A stretch of DNA of 64,000 bases from the NCBI RefSeq assembly GCF_943193195.1, contig NZ_CALPDG010000006.1, positions 1 through 64,000 on the forward strand. Direction: 5' to 3'. The DNA is from Mediterraneibacter agrestimuris. GTDB taxonomy: Bacteria; Bacillota; Clostridia; Lachnospirales; Lachnospiraceae. The notes beneath the pieces were generated by a model. It saw only the letters and a program-made list of their open reading frames with translations, was not told the origin of the DNA and searched no databases. Made by a program: the position numbers and the translations under genes. This document shows positions 51,259-60,709 of this stretch, one piece after another (position 1 is the stretch's first letter; every line of letters begins with the position of its first letter).

Positions 51259-51978
51259 CTACTTTACCGTATGCTTGTCAACAAAGCCAAAGTCCGGACC
51301 AAAATTGGCAACAAACCAGACTTTGCCGTAAATATCTTCCCTGTGAACATTCCCCACGTCTGCCATACGGCTGTCATCACTGCTCTCGTGATTGTCTCCA
51401 AGCACAAAATACTCGTTTTCCCCCAGTTCAATCGGCTTTTCCGCAACTCCCGGCGTAGTAATTTCATAGCAGTAAATATTTTTCACCAGAATTTCCCCAT
51501 TGATATACACCTGTCCGTTCTTAATCTGTACAGTCTCTCCGGGTAGTCCCACTACACGTTTGATGGTATAATGTGCATTCTCATTCCCCCCTGGCTTAAA
51601 AGCGATAATCTCTCCTCGTTCAGGTTTTCTTGAATTATATACCAGGCGATTGATGAGCAGTACATCTCCATTTTTCAAAGCCGGACTCATGGCATCTCCC
51701 GCAATACTCACTCTCTGACCGAACGACAGCACCAAAATCACCGCAAGCAGGCAGACTACTACAATTTCTACTGTCCATCGTGTGATTTCCTTCGGATTCT
51801 GGGCAGCCAATTTCAATTTCTCCTTTGGAAAATGCAGCTGTAATCCATTCTTCTTATGCTTCCGGCGCAAATGTTTCCTTTTGCGTGCATTTGCACGTTT
51901 CACATTCTGTGTTCTTTTTTGTCTGTGTCCTTTTTTGTTTGCCGCTTTTCGCTTTTTATGAAGTCCCTTATCTGCCAT
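51259..51978 (-). CDS. lepB: Signal peptidase I with a long basic N-terminal tail
   Basis: Second signal peptidase, 239 residues. Residues about 1-62 are strikingly Lys/Arg-rich (KKRKAANKKGHRQKRTQNVK and continuing) and precede the single helix WTVEIVVVCLLAVILVLSFG (about 68-90). Catalytic motifs are IAGDAMSPALKNGD, YTIKRVVGLPGE and GDNHESSDDSRMADVG. The nucleophile motif is SIAGDAMSP, with Ser in DAMSP intact. The basic tail would sit in the cytoplasm; its purpose is unknown. Confidence 0.92.
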   Translation of the reverse strand: MADKGLHKKRKAANKKGHRQKRTQNVKRANARKRKHLRRKHKKNGLQLHFPKEKLKLAAQNPKEITRWTVEIVVVCLLAVILVLSFGQRVSIAGDAMSPALKNGDVLLINRLVYNSRKPERGEIIAFKPGGNENAHYTIKRVVGLPGETVQIKNGQVYINGEILVKNIYCYEITTPGVAEKPIELGENEYFVLGDNHESSDDSRMADVGNVHREDIYGKVWFVANFGPDFGFVDKHTVK

Positions 51979-51996
51979 TTAAACGCCTCTCTATAG

Positions 51997-52034
51997 AAAA
52001 AGAGACAATTTACAAATCTGTAATTGCCCCTCTC
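51997..52034 (-). terminator. Intrinsic terminator after rplS
   Basis: On the complement GAGGGGCAATTAC pairs (with one or two mismatches) with GTAAATTGTCTC and is followed by TTTTTC. It sits 11 nt after the rplS stop, between rplS and lepB. Confidence 0.7.
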
Positions 52035-52044
52035 AATGTTGTTA

Positions 52045-52392
52045 CTATTTTACTAATTCTTTTACTTTCGCTCTCTTACCAACACGTCCTCTTAAGTAGT
52101 TCAGTTTTGCTCTTCTTACTTTACCTCTGCGGACAACTTCAACTTTTTCTACGTGTGGAGAGTGAATCGGCCATGTCTTCTCAACACCAACACCATTGGA
52201 TGTCTTTCTGACTGTGAAAGTCTCTCTGACTCCGCCGCCCTGTCTCTTCAGAACAGTTCCTTCAAAAATCTGAATTCTCTCACGGTTACCCTCTTTAATC
52301 TTAGCGTGTACTCTAACAGTATCACCAACTTTGAATTCCGGAGCATTCTCTTTGATCTGCTCAGCTTCAATGTTCTTAATAATATCGTTCAT
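52045..52392 (-). CDS. rplS: 50S ribosomal protein L19
   Basis: Ribosomal protein of 115 residues with the conserved segments [35 protein letters not shown] and [20 protein letters not shown], and ending with the basic [20 protein letters not shown]. It has its own promoter upstream and its own terminator, although it lies in the trmD gene cluster. Confidence 0.97.
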   Translation of the reverse strand: MNDIIKNIEAEQIKENAPEFKVGDTVRVHAKIKEGNRERIQIFEGTVLKRQGGGVRETFTVRKTSNGVGVEKTWPIHSPHVEKVEVVRRGKVRRAKLNYLRGRVGKRAKVKELVK

Positions 52393-52482
52393 TGTGTGAC
52401 CTCCTTAAATCTTTGACGTTCTTAACACTCGCCTGTTCGGTGCCAGAGGACCATCGCTCTTCTTTACACAAACAACTGTTGT

Positions 52483-52511
52483 ATTTTATCACATTCCTCT
52501 GGAAGTTGCAA
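52483..52511 (-). promoter_or_regulatory. Promoter of rplS, with about 90-nt leader
   Basis: On the complement TTGCAA (52511-52506) and TAAAAT (52488-52483) are 17 nt apart. The predicted leader of about 85-90 nt (to 52393) ends with AAGGAGG before the ATG. An L19 autoregulatory leader is known in some Firmicutes; I can see that the leader is long enough but cannot confirm the fold. Confidence 0.6.
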
Positions 52512-52550
52512 GAGGTTTTGAAACATTTGTTGATATTCAGTGACTATGAA

Positions 52551-52634
52551 GTTACTGTTCACGGTACCTTGCACCCCTCTGCAAGGCATCCAGCCCTCGC
52601 CGTCAGGCGACTTTTCAATGGGCTGAATCGTTAC
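52551..52634 (+). repeat. Intergenic hairpin repeat overlapping the trmD 3' end
   Basis: GTTACTGTTCACGG (52551-52564) is followed by the hairpin CCTTGCA-cccctc-TGCAAGG (52568-52586 region), a second small hairpin (GCCGTCAGGCG) and GGGCTGAATCGTTAC, which extends into the last codons of trmD. The order TTCACGG, hairpin, GGGCTGAA, GTTAC is the same as in the element at 56493-56629. Confidence 0.55.
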
Positions 52635-53472
52635 ATATTTCTGCCAGCCACTTCTTTTCTTTATCTGTCAGATTACATTTTTCCAATAAATCTGGTCTTC
52701 TCTCCTTTGTCCGAAGAATAGACTGTTCCCGTCTCCACTTTTCAATATTTGCATGATGTCCGGACAACAAAATTTCCGGAACCTTTTTTCCATGCCATTC
52801 TTCCGGTCTGGAATACTGTGGATATTCCAATAAATTATCCTGAAAAGACTCAAACTCTGCTGACACATCATTATGCAGCACTCCCGGTACGAGCCGGGAT
52901 ATGGTATCTACCATAACCATCGCCGGAAGCTCACCTCCGGTCAGAACATAATCTCCGATCGACACATAATCCGTTACGATCTCCTCCAGCACACGTTCAT
53001 CAATTCCTTCATAATGACCGCAGAGCAATACCAGATCCTCTTCCTGCGCCAGCTCTTCTGCCATCTTCTGAGTAAAGGTATCTCCTTGGGGAGAGAGATA
53101 TACTACTCGAAGTTTTTTTTGTTTCTCACTCTTTGCCTCTGTCATCCCCACTTCACCGGACTGCATATTCTCCTGTTCAACGAAATCTGTTGTAGAGGTC
53201 TGTTCTCCGCCCATTTCTTCGGTCTGTTGCCATACCCGGATTTTTTCTTCCACTGCTTTGTAAGCCAGATACACCGGCTCTGCCTGCATCAGCATCCCGG
53301 CTCCCCCGCCGTATGGATAATCGTCCACACTTTGATGCTTGTTAAAGGCATAATCACGGATATTTACCGCTTCAATAGACAAAAGAGCTCTTGCTGCAGC
53401 ACGCCCGATAATACTTGTATTCAGACCGTTCATCACCATTTCCGGGAATAAGGTCAATATATGAAAATTCAT
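52615..53472 (-). CDS. trmD: tRNA (guanine-N1)-methyltransferase TrmD with an internal insertion
   Basis: SPOUT methyltransferase of 285 residues making m1G37 in tRNA. Motifs are [56 protein letters not shown] and [11 protein letters not shown], which forms the trefoil-knot AdoMet site. The family is usually about 240-250 residues; here an acidic stretch of about 40 residues (around 75-118) is inserted between [10 protein letters not shown] and the YLSPQG strand. I start at 53472, where the ATG shares its A with the rimM stop (TAATG). Confidence 0.95.
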   Translation of the reverse strand: MNFHILTLFPEMVMNGLNTSIIGRAAARALLSIEAVNIRDYAFNKHQSVDDYPYGGGAGMLMQAEPVYLAYKAVEEKIRVWQQTEEMGGEQTSTTDFVEQENMQSGEVGMTEAKSEKQKKLRVVYLSPQGDTFTQKMAEELAQEEDLVLLCGHYEGIDERVLEEIVTDYVSIGDYVLTGGELPAMVMVDTISRLVPGVLHNDVSAEFESFQDNLLEYPQYSRPEEWHGKKVPEILLSGHHANIEKWRREQSILRTKERRPDLLEKCNLTDKEKKWLAEICNDSAH

Positions 53473-53975
53473 TATATCAGTCCCTCCAGCAAATGTACTC
53501 TCATTTCCATATTTTCCACATCTACATCTAAAATACAATCATGGATCGCCGGAATCAGCACCTCGCCCAGATTATCAAACTGTACCACGTAGACTTCATT
53601 TGCCCCGGTTTCGATCACATCCTGGAGAGTTCCCTGCTCGTCTTCGTCTGTCACAACCTTCATACCGATCAGATCAGCAATATAGTACTCGTCTTCCTCC
53701 AGTTCCACCGCATTTTCCCGGGTGACCAGCAGACTTTTCCCTTTGTACATCTCAATATCATTTATATTATCGATTCCTTTGAATTTTACAATAGCAAACT
53801 GTTTAAAAAACTTCACGCTCTGAATCTCCAACGGAATCTGCTCTTTTCCTGTATCCAAAATTACTTCTTTTAATTTCTTAAATCTTCCGGCATCATCAGT
53901 CGTAGGAAATACCTTGACTTCTCCCCGGATTCCATGTGTGGAAGAAATCACTCCCACCTGCAATAACTGTTCCAT
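53472..53975 (-). CDS. rimM: 16S rRNA processing protein RimM
   Basis: 30S maturation factor of 167 residues. The N-terminal RimM domain begins [20 protein letters not shown], and the PRC-barrel domain includes [11 protein letters not shown] and [20 protein letters not shown]. It binds S19 in the 30S head. It is translationally coupled to trmD by a one-base TAATG overlap. Confidence 0.95.
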   Translation of the reverse strand: MEQLLQVGVISSTHGIRGEVKVFPTTDDAGRFKKLKEVILDTGKEQIPLEIQSVKFFKQFAIVKFKGIDNINDIEMYKGKSLLVTRENAVELEEDEYYIADLIGMKVVTDEDEQGTLQDVIETGANEVYVVQFDNLGEVLIPAIHDCILDVDVENMEMRVHLLEGLI

Positions 53976-54072
53976 TCGTTTCTCCTGCTTTTCTCTAAAT
54001 TAAATCTGTCGCTTACACGAACTTTCCTTACCCGTAGATAAAGATTTCACTTATATATTTCTACAGTTTAAG

Positions 54073-54109
54073 AAAGGAGCAGTCTTTCCAAATGGATTCC
54101 TGCCCCTTT
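54073..54109 (-). terminator. Weak terminator/attenuator-like hairpin between khpA and rimM
   Basis: AAAGGAGCAG (54073-54082) pairs with CTGCCCCTTT (54100-54109) with one mismatch. On the complement it is followed by TTTCTTAAA. It lies in the 176-nt space after khpA and could partly separate ribosomal-protein and modification-gene expression. Confidence 0.45.
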
Positions 54110-54151
54110 TTCTGTTGCCATACAACACTTGAAACTTCTAGCCCCTCAAGT

Positions 54152-54382
54152 TCACTGCATAATGTCGACAACCACTTTTTTATCTTCTTTTGCTGCGGCT
54201 GCTTTTACAACAGCGCGGATTGCTTTCGCAATACGACCCTGCTTTCCAATCACTTTGCCCATGTCACCGTCTGCCACACGTACTTCGATGACTGTGGTTC
54301 TGCCGTCCTGTCTCTCTGTTACAGACACGCCGTCCGGATTGTCAACCAACGCTTTCGCAATTACTTCTACTAATTCTTTCAT
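54152..54382 (-). CDS. khpA: KH-domain RNA-binding protein KhpA (YlqC)
   Basis: Small RNA-binding protein of 76 residues starting MKELVEVIAKALVDNPDGVS, with the KH signature VADGDMGKVIGKQGRIAKAI (GxxG loop GKQG). It lies 26 nt after rpsP. In Firmicutes it forms a dimer with KhpB and acts as an RNA chaperone affecting cell division. A longer reading frame extends upstream into rpsP but has no start signal or homology. Confidence 0.93.
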   Translation of the reverse strand: MKELVEVIAKALVDNPDGVSVTERQDGRTTVIEVRVADGDMGKVIGKQGRIAKAIRAVVKAAAAKEDKKVVVDIMQ

Positions 54383-54408
54383 TTGCGCGTACCTCCACGG
54401 AAGGTCTA

Positions 54409-54654
54409 TTATTTCTCGATACCTGCTGCTTTGAAGATTTTTCCAACAACCTCTGTCGGCTGAGCTCCATTGTTGAGCCATCTCTTAGCTGCTTCCTCGT
54501 CTACTTTAAATACGCTCGGATCCTGATTCGGATCATATGTTCCGATTTCCTCGATGAACTTTCCATCTCTCGGAGATCTGGAATCTGCTACTACGATTCT
54601 ATAGAAAGGAGCCTTTTTCTGTCCCATTCTCTTTAATCTGATCTTTACTGCCAT
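54409..54654 (-). CDS. rpsP: 30S ribosomal protein S16
   Basis: Ribosomal protein of 81 residues, [20 protein letters not shown] followed by [20 protein letters not shown], the classical S16 start. It sits between ffh and khpA, the normal Firmicute order. Confidence 0.97.
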   Translation of the reverse strand: MAVKIRLKRMGQKKAPFYRIVVADSRSPRDGKFIEEIGTYDPNQDPSVFKVDEEAAKRWLNNGAQPTEVVGKIFKAAGIEK

Positions 54655-54707
54655 TTTACTGTACCTCTCTTCTTTCTTTTTTGATATAATTGTTGTAATT
54701 TTATATG

Positions 54708-56066
54708 TTAAAAGGGAAGATTAAATCTGCCTCTTTTACCACCCTTTCCGCCCATGAGTCCCGGAAGCTTTTTCATCATCTTCCGTGTTTCATTGAACTG
54801 CTTCACCATCCGGTTGACTTCGGCTATGTCAACTCCCGCGCCTTTTGCGATCCGGTGCTTCCTGGATGGATTGAGTAAGTCCGGATTCTGCCGTTCTTCC
54901 ACAGTCATAGACTGTATCATAGCTTCCATCCGAGCCATCTTCTTTTCATTCTCCTCAGAATCCAGCTCCGGCATATTCTTGCCGCCCATAGCCCCAAGTC
55001 CCGGCATCATACCGAGTATACTGGAAAGTCCGCCCATCTTCCTCATCTGACTCATACTTTCCAGATAATCTTCATAGTCGAACTGAGCTTTCTTCATCTT
55101 CTGTGCCATCTGTCTGGCTTTTTCTTCATCCAGTTCTGCGCCGGCCTTTTCAATTAAGGTCAGCACATCTCCCATTCCGAGAATACGGGATGCCATCCTG
55201 TCCGGATAAAACTGTTCCAGATCAGACAGCTTCTCTCCCATACCGACATAGAGAATCGGTCTTCCGGTAACTGCCTTAATGGACAGCGCCGCACCGCCCC
55301 TTGTATCTCCATCTAACTTCGTTAAAATTACACCGTCAATTCCAATCTTCTCATGGAAACTTCCTGCTACATTAACTGCATCCTGTCCCGTCATCGCATC
55401 TACAACGAGAATTGTCTGATGTACATTCACCGCTTCTTTAATTTCCTGAAGCTCGGTCATCATGTCCTCGTCTATATGAAGACGTCCCGCCGTATCCAGG
55501 ATCACAATATTATTCTTGTTTTTTACAGCGTGTTCTATTGCCGCTCTGGCGATATCCGCAGGTTTGATCTTATCCCCCATAGAAAATACTTCCACACCCT
55601 GCTTCTCACCGTTAATCTGAAGCTGCTTGATCGCTGCGGGACGATAGACATCACAGGCAGCCAGCAGCGGTTTCTTGCCTTTCAGCTTAAACTTCCCCGC
55701 CAGCTTCGCTGTTGTTGTTGTTTTACCTGCCCCTTGCAGACCAGCCATCATAATGACCGTTATCGCACTCCCCGGCTGCAGCGCTATCTCTGTTGTCTCA
55801 GAACCCATCAGAGAAACCATCTCTTCATTTACAATCTTAATTACCATCTGTCCCGGATTCAATCCATTCATCACGTCTTGACCGACCGCACGTTCCTGAA
55901 CACTCTTGATAAATCCTTTCACAACCTTAAAATTGACGTCCGCTTCCAAAAGCGCCATCTTAACTTCCTTAAGCGCTGCCTTTACGTCCTCTTCAGTCAG
56001 CCTGCCCTTACTCCGAAGATTCTTGAACACGTTTTGAAGTTTTTCTGTTAAACTATCAAATGCCAT
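54708..56066 (-). CDS. ffh: Signal recognition particle protein Ffh
   Basis: SRP54 GTPase of 452 residues. The N domain (1-85) is followed by the G domain with [26 protein letters not shown], the [14 protein letters not shown] motif and the M domain (about 300-435) rich in Met ([20 protein letters not shown]), which binds 4.5S RNA and signal sequences. It directs membrane-protein insertion together with FtsY. It starts 1 nt after the ylxM stop. Confidence 0.97.
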   Translation of the reverse strand: MAFDSLTEKLQNVFKNLRSKGRLTEEDVKAALKEVKMALLEADVNFKVVKGFIKSVQERAVGQDVMNGLNPGQMVIKIVNEEMVSLMGSETTEIALQPGSAITVIMMAGLQGAGKTTTTAKLAGKFKLKGKKPLLAACDVYRPAAIKQLQINGEKQGVEVFSMGDKIKPADIARAAIEHAVKNKNNIVILDTAGRLHIDEDMMTELQEIKEAVNVHQTILVVDAMTGQDAVNVAGSFHEKIGIDGVILTKLDGDTRGGAALSIKAVTGRPILYVGMGEKLSDLEQFYPDRMASRILGMGDVLTLIEKAGAELDEEKARQMAQKMKKAQFDYEDYLESMSQMRKMGGLSSILGMMPGLGAMGGKNMPELDSEENEKKMARMEAMIQSMTVEERQNPDLLNPSRKHRIAKGAGVDIAEVNRMVKQFNETRKMMKKLPGLMGGKGGKRGRFNLPF

Positions 56067-56067
56067 T

Positions 56068-56418
56068 CTATAACTCCTCTATAATCAAATCCGAAATCTT
56101 TCGGATTCTTGCTGCCATTTCTTCCGGCTGCTGCCCGTTCTTCTCATACTCACTCAAAACTACATTGATTTCTTCTACATTTCTCTTAATGCTTAAAAAT
56201 CTCTCCACCAGATGCAGTTTCTGTTCATATCCTTCCAGTGTCTTCTGACACCGCTTCACCAGATCATGTACACCCTGACGGCTGATACCCGCATCTGCTG
56301 CAATCTCGCTCAAGGATAAATCCTCCAGCACAAACTGCTCGTAAATTTCCTTCTGATGAGCATTGAGAAGTTCTCCATAAAAATCATACAGCAATGCCTG
56401 TTCCAAAATATCATTCAC
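56068..56418 (-). CDS. ylxM: YlxM-family DNA-binding protein (SRP operon regulator-like)
   Basis: HTH protein of 116 residues. I choose a GTG start at 56418 (VNDILEQALLYDFYGELL) because AGAGGTG lies 6 nt upstream; a reading from 56463 lacks a ribosome-binding site. The HTH is visible in FVLEDLSLSEIAADAGISRQ and GVHDLVKRCQ. YlxM proteins accompany ffh in Gram-positives and modulate SRP function or expression. It is the first gene of the ffh operon. Confidence 0.92.
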   Translation of the reverse strand: MNDILEQALLYDFYGELLNAHQKEIYEQFVLEDLSLSEIAADAGISRQGVHDLVKRCQKTLEGYEQKLHLVERFLSIKRNVEEINVVLSEYEKNGQQPEEMAARIRKISDLIIEEL

Positions 56419-56444
56419 TTTTATCACCTCTGCTATCTTACACG

Positions 56445-56491
56445 AAAAAAGAAGTACTGTCAAGTATTTTTTCTTGACAGCACTTCTTTTT
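56445..56491. terminator. Bidirectional terminator between ylxM promoter region and the deoC side
   Basis: AAAAAGAAGTACTGTCAAG (ending 56464) pairs with CTTGACAGCACTTCTTTTT (56473-56491) with one mismatch and an 8-nt loop. It would end leftward transcripts coming from deoC and the adjacent structured element. Its left edge is 27 nt from the ylxM start, so the ylxM promoter must overlap or lie inside it, or the operon is fed by read-through. Confidence 0.75.
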
Positions 56492-56492
56492 A

Positions 56493-56629
56493 GTAACAGT
56501 TCAGCCTTCGGCTTCCTGTTACAAGCATCAAGCCATGCAAAACCACTTCGTGGTGGCTTGATGCATCTCTACCTATACGTTATTTCACGGACTTTGCAGC
56601 CAGTGCAAAGTCCTGGGCTGAACTGTTAC
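56493..56629 (-). other. Structured multi-hairpin intergenic element (candidate RNA or repeat)
   Basis: Outer arms GTAACAGTTCAGCC (56493-56506) and GGCTGAACTGTTAC (56616-56629) are perfect 14-bp inverted repeats. Inside are a 10-bp perfect hairpin (GGACTTTGCA 56589-56598 with TGCAAAGTCC 56604-56613) and an 11-bp hairpin (GCATCAAGCCA 56525-56535 with TGGCTTGATGC 56554-56564, inner CCAC/GTGG). The left arm can alternatively pair locally (GTAACAG 56493-56499 with CTGTTAC 56516-56522; GCC/GGC). It contains no open reading frame. The competing pairings could form a conformational switch, or this may be a non-autonomous repeat. Confidence 0.6.
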
Positions 56630-56652
56630 TCCTTTTTTTATACTATTACCTT

Positions 56653-57321
56653 TCAGTATCCGGTTCCGTTGTCTGTATTTTTCATAATCTTAATCAAACG
56701 GCTCGTTCCCAGTCTGTCTGCACCAAGGCTCATGAATTTTTCAGCGTCATCAAACGATGAAATACCGCCCGCAGCTTTTACTTTTACATCTTTACCAATA
56801 TGTTTTCTCATAAGCGCTACATCATCAAATGTTGCCCCGCCTGTAGAAAATCCCGTAGAAGTCTTGATATATTCCGCCCCGGCATTTGTAACGATTTCGC
56901 ACATTTTAATCTTTTCTTCTTCTGTAAGTAAGCATGTTTCAATGATTACTTTTAAGATTTTCCCGCCGCATGCTTCGTGAACCGCACGGATCTCATCTTC
57001 AATATCCTGATATCTCTTATTCTTAAGAGCGCACACATTGATCACCATATCAATCTCTTCTGCACCGTTCGCAATCGCATCTTTTGTCTCAAATACTTTT
57101 ACTGCTGTTGTGCTGTATCCGTTCGGAAAACCAATCACTGTACAAATCGGCAGCTTACCATTTACATATTCTGCCGCTTCCTTTACATATGACGCAGGAA
57201 TGCAGGCAGATGCCGTTTCGTATTTCATAGCATCATCAAGAATAACTTTCATTTCCTCCCATGTTGATGTCACACCAAGTAATGTGTGATCAACGATTTC
57301 TAATACTTTTTTCTGATCCAT
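56653..57321 (-). CDS. deoC: Deoxyribose-phosphate aldolase
   Basis: Class I aldolase of 222 residues splitting 2-deoxyribose-5-phosphate into acetaldehyde and glyceraldehyde-3-phosphate. The Schiff-base Lys is in EYIKTSTGF, and a second active-site Lys in [15 protein letters not shown]. Start 57321 is preceded by AAAGGAAA; a start 42 nt upstream would add an unsupported leader. It is the last gene of the nucleoside operon and ends 23 nt before the structured element. Confidence 0.95.
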   Translation of the reverse strand: MDQKKVLEIVDHTLLGVTSTWEEMKVILDDAMKYETASACIPASYVKEAAEYVNGKLPICTVIGFPNGYSTTAVKVFETKDAIANGAEEIDMVINVCALKNKRYQDIEDEIRAVHEACGGKILKVIIETCLLTEEEKIKMCEIVTNAGAEYIKTSTGFSTGGATFDDVALMRKHIGKDVKVKAAGGISSFDDAEKFMSLGADRLGTSRLIKIMKNTDNGTGY

Positions 57322-57375
57322 AGTAATTTCCTTTCTTTCTATCCGCATTTCATGCTCCCACAATTCTAAAATATC

Positions 57376-58578
57376 TTAAAATAACGAAACAATACTTACC
57401 AGTAAAGCACTGTTAATACTTACAAATACACCTGCGATTGTTGCTTTTACGATGAGGCGTGAAATTGTTCCTCTCTTATCCGGACAAAGAACACCAATCC
57501 CGCCGATACACATACCCATAGAAGAAATGTTTGCAAAACCACAAAGTGAAATAATCGCTACCAAACCGGTTCTGGCATCTAATGATTCAAGTAATGGCGC
57601 CAGATTGCCAAAAGCGATAAACTCATTAAGGATTAATTTCTGTCCTAGCAAAGTACCCGCTGTCATAATATCAGCCCCTTCAAATCCGAATAAAAACCCG
57701 AACGGCGCGAAAATATATCCAAAAATCTGTGACATACTGATTCCCACTACTCCAAGAATCATATCAAAGATCGCCATCACACCCATAAATCCTACGATAG
57801 ACGCACCAATGGAGATGACCATCTGAATTCCGGTATTACATCCTTCTGAAAGGGCATCGATAACGTTTGTGTTATTTCCCTTATTGTCCATCTTAACCTC
57901 TGAAATAGATTCCACCTGTTCTGTCTGCGGACACATCACCTTTGATACCATGATGCTTCCGATCGGTACAAGAGCGCTTGCGATCAAAAGATTGCTCATC
58001 GGAATCCCCAGCGCCGAGTATCCGCCAAGGATAGATGCTGACATACTTCCCATTCCCGATACAAGAATTACAAAGATTTCACTATCCGTTAATCTTGGTA
58101 AATATTTTGCAACTAAAATCGGGCTGTCTGTATGGCCTAAGAACATATTTGCCACAGCTACAAATGTTTCAACTTCAGTAGTCTTAGTTACTTTACCAAC
58201 TGCCTTGCCGATCCATTTAATAATGAATCCCAGAACGCCAAGATAATATAACGCGCTTACTAATGAAGATACAAAGATAATGTTGCCCAGGCTCTGTACA
58301 ATAAATACATACATGCCTGTTGAACCGCCTGTGAAAAGATCGCCAAATACAAATTCAAGTCCCTCATTGCCGCAGTTGATAACGGCTGTTACAGCATCGG
58401 ATAATACTGTTACGATTTTCTGTCCGATCGGAAGTTTTACAATAATGAATGCAATAATAAATTCTACCGCAAACATAATTCCAATATTTTTCCATTTGAT
58501 AGCTTTACGGTTATAGGAAAGCAGCCAGCAAATCGCAAATACAAATACGAGTCCAAGTGCGTTCAACAAAATTTTCAT
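57376..58578 (-). CDS. nupC: Concentrative nucleoside transporter (NupC/CNT family)
   Basis: Membrane symporter of 400 residues with about ten helices. CNT signatures include GKVTKTTEVETFVAVANMFLG, GHTDSPILVAKYLP, GMGSMSASILGGYSALG and LCGFANISSMGMCIGGIG. It imports nucleosides with Na+ or H+, supplying PunA, DeoB and DeoC encoded in the same unit. Confidence 0.95.
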   Translation of the reverse strand: MKILLNALGLVFVFAICWLLSYNRKAIKWKNIGIMFAVEFIIAFIIVKLPIGQKIVTVLSDAVTAVINCGNEGLEFVFGDLFTGGSTGMYVFIVQSLGNIIFVSSLVSALYYLGVLGFIIKWIGKAVGKVTKTTEVETFVAVANMFLGHTDSPILVAKYLPRLTDSEIFVILVSGMGSMSASILGGYSALGIPMSNLLIASALVPIGSIMVSKVMCPQTEQVESISEVKMDNKGNNTNVIDALSEGCNTGIQMVISIGASIVGFMGVMAIFDMILGVVGISMSQIFGYIFAPFGFLFGFEGADIMTAGTLLGQKLILNEFIAFGNLAPLLESLDARTGLVAIISLCGFANISSMGMCIGGIGVLCPDKRGTISRLIVKATIAGVFVSINSALLVSIVSLF

Positions 58579-58598
58579 TTTAATTTTCCCCGTTTTCT

Positions 58599-59789
58599 TT
58601 ATTTTAAATTTTCAAGGATTGAGCTTCCAATTGTTCCCTCCGGCATTTCCACACCAAAATTATCAGCGATCGTAGCGCCGATCACCGCAAATGTATCTGC
58701 ATCATCTAATTTTCCGCATCCTTTCATAGATGGAGAGTATGCAACAAATGGAACTCTTTCCCTTGTATGATCTGTCCCTGCATGTGTAGGATCATTTCCA
58801 TGATCAGCTGTAATGATCACCAGATCATCATCATTTAATAAGCTTAATAATTTTCCTAATTTCACATCAAACTTTTCGATTTCCTGTGCATAGCCTTCCG
58901 CATCACGGCGATGCCCCCATAATGCGTCAAAGTCTACAAGATTTACAAAACAAAGACCCGTGAAATCTCTCTTTGCGATTTCAATTGTCTGTTCCATACC
59001 ATGTACAGAACTCTTCGATTTATTCGATTCTGTAACTCCTTCTCCGTCGAAAATATCATAAATCTTTCCGACTGAAATCACATCATATCCAGCATCTTTC
59101 AATGCATTGAGCGCTGTCTGTCCACATGGTTTTAATGCATAATCATGGCGATTTGCCGTACGCTTGAATTCCCCCTTTTTCTTTCCAACGTACGGTCTGG
59201 CAATAACACGGCCAACCTTCCATTCGTCTTTCATTGTAATTTCACGGGCAATTTCACAGCAGCGGTATAACTCTTCAAGCCCAAATGTCTCCTCATTTCC
59301 GCAAATCTGTAATACCGAGTCTGCGGATGTATACACGATCATATGACCTGTTGCGATTTCTTCCTCTGCAAGTTCCTCTAGAATTTCTGTACCGCTCGCA
59401 CTCTTGTTGCCTATGATTACTCTTCCTGTTCTTTTTGAAAGTTCATCCAGTAGTTCTTGTGGAAACCCTGTCTCTGTAAATGTCCTGAAAGGTGTTGTTA
59501 TGTGAAGTCCCATCATTTCCCAATGTCCTGTCATTGTATCCTTTCCGGTACTTGCTTCATGCAAATATGTATAATACCCAAGCGGATTTTCTACAGGAGA
59601 AACTTGTTTTAACGGATGAAGATTCGCCATACCGATCTTCTGAAGATTCGGTATGTGAAACTCATCTCTGTACTGAGAAATGTGTCCCAGCGTATCTGTT
59701 CCAACATCGCCGTAGTCAGCAGCATCCGGTAATGCTCCAACTCCGAGAGAATCTACAACGATTGTGAATATACGTTTATATTTTCCCAT
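58599..59789 (-). CDS. deoB: Phosphopentomutase
   Basis: Alkaline-phosphatase-superfamily mutase of 396 residues interconverting (deoxy)ribose-1- and -5-phosphate. Metal and active-site motifs are [20 protein letters not shown] (metal Asp), [15 protein letters not shown] with the phosphorylated Thr, and [29 protein letters not shown] precedes the ATG at 59789, 1 nt after the stop of the Crp/Fnr gene. Confidence 0.96.
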   Translation of the reverse strand: MGKYKRIFTIVVDSLGVGALPDAADYGDVGTDTLGHISQYRDEFHIPNLQKIGMANLHPLKQVSPVENPLGYYTYLHEASTGKDTMTGHWEMMGLHITTPFRTFTETGFPQELLDELSKRTGRVIIGNKSASGTEILEELAEEEIATGHMIVYTSADSVLQICGNEETFGLEELYRCCEIAREITMKDEWKVGRVIARPYVGKKKGEFKRTANRHDYALKPCGQTALNALKDAGYDVISVGKIYDIFDGEGVTESNKSKSSVHGMEQTIEIAKRDFTGLCFVNLVDFDALWGHRRDAEGYAQEIEKFDVKLGKLLSLLNDDDLVIITADHGNDPTHAGTDHTRERVPFVAYSPSMKGCGKLDDADTFAVIGATIADNFGVEMPEGTIGSSILENLK

Positions 59790-59790
59790 T

Positions 59791-60519
59791 TTAGTTCCTT
59801 CTTTCTTTTTCAATTTCACGTTCTTTCAGCAGTGCGTACTGTCCGGCTGACATAACAATTTTGCCTTTTGTAACAGAAATCATTGCTTTTTCTTCTAAAG
59901 AAGCAATACTTCTCTGAACACTGCGCACATTAAATCCAATCTTATCAGCCAGTTCTGTTTGTGTAAAATCAATTTTCACACTCACCTCCGGAGATTTTGA
60001 TTCCCGTTCATAGAACCTCACCAAAAAACTGACCAGTCTGTCCGTACACCCCATAACAAGATATTCCCTGTCACTTTTCTTTTCAAAGAGTAAAATTTTG
60101 AGAATATTTTCAAGTCTCAGAAGCAGTGCATTTTCATCATGCTGTATCCAGCGCAGATAATTATTCACTGAAATTTTTAACAGCTTACACTTTTCTGCCG
60201 TACATACAGATATACAAGAATCCTGATGCCCCGAAAATGCTTCAAAATCCCCTATAATGTACATTCTTGAAAAATCCATAAAAGACAATGCACGCCCTGT
60301 CTTAAGGTAATCCATTCCTCTCACATTGCCCTTTAAGATAAAGTATACCGTCTCACAAGGTTTTCCTGCCTGAATAAGATATTTATTTTTCTCCACTTCA
60401 ATATAAGAGAATTCCTTTGCAGTCTCTTCCGGCATATTCTTGAATAATCTTTTTAAATATTCACCTCTGTCACGTTCCATTTTGGATATCATTTCGTATA
60501 AGCGCTCTTTTGATTTCAT
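59791..60519 (-). CDS. Crp/Fnr-family transcriptional regulator of the nucleoside operon
   Basis: Regulator of 242 residues. The N-terminal cyclic-nucleotide-binding-type beta roll (about 25-140) contains [20 protein letters not shown]; the C-terminal HTH reads [20 protein letters not shown]. No FNR-type Cys cluster is present. It lies inside the operon, between punA and deoB, and therefore probably regulates nucleoside use. Candidate operators are the dyads at 60593-60620 (ahead of its own gene) and 61599-61612 (ahead of punA). Confidence 0.9.
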   Translation of the reverse strand: MKSKERLYEMISKMERDRGEYLKRLFKNMPEETAKEFSYIEVEKNKYLIQAGKPCETVYFILKGNVRGMDYLKTGRALSFMDFSRMYIIGDFEAFSGHQDSCISVCTAEKCKLLKISVNNYLRWIQHDENALLLRLENILKILLFEKKSDREYLVMGCTDRLVSFLVRFYERESKSPEVSVKIDFTQTELADKIGFNVRSVQRSIASLEEKAMISVTKGKIVMSAGQYALLKEREIEKERRN

Positions 60520-60553
60520 GCTTACCCTCTATTCTTTTTTCCATCATGCGTTT

Positions 60554-60620
60554 TTACAGACTTTGTAGCAAGTGCAAGGTCTTGCGCTGAAATGTTACAT
60601 TTATTTCCATAATTGTAACA
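60554..60620. promoter_or_regulatory. Degenerate hairpin repeat and TGTTACA/TGTAACA dyad upstream of the Crp/Fnr gene
   Basis: The stretch 60554-60599 (TACAGACTTTGTAGCAAGTG, then CAAGGTCTTGCGCTGAAATG and TTACA) aligns with the right part of the element at 56585-56629. Its end forms TGTTACA (60593-60599), mirrored 14 nt further on by TGTAACA (60614-60620). The dyad stands 74-101 nt upstream of the regulator gene. The remaining part of this 190-nt gap is T-rich with no other feature. Confidence 0.5.
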
Positions 60621-60709
60621 TTTTTTTCTTTACGAAGCACTATACCATTTCTAAATTCTATCCGCATTCTGTTCACAGACCGCTTTTTCAATGGATTTGC
60701 AAAAATAAA

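Noticed and set aside
54383-54481. Upstream extension of khpA by 33 codons
   Set aside because: It overlaps the end of rpsP, encodes no KH-related residues, and the MKELVEV start matches the family.
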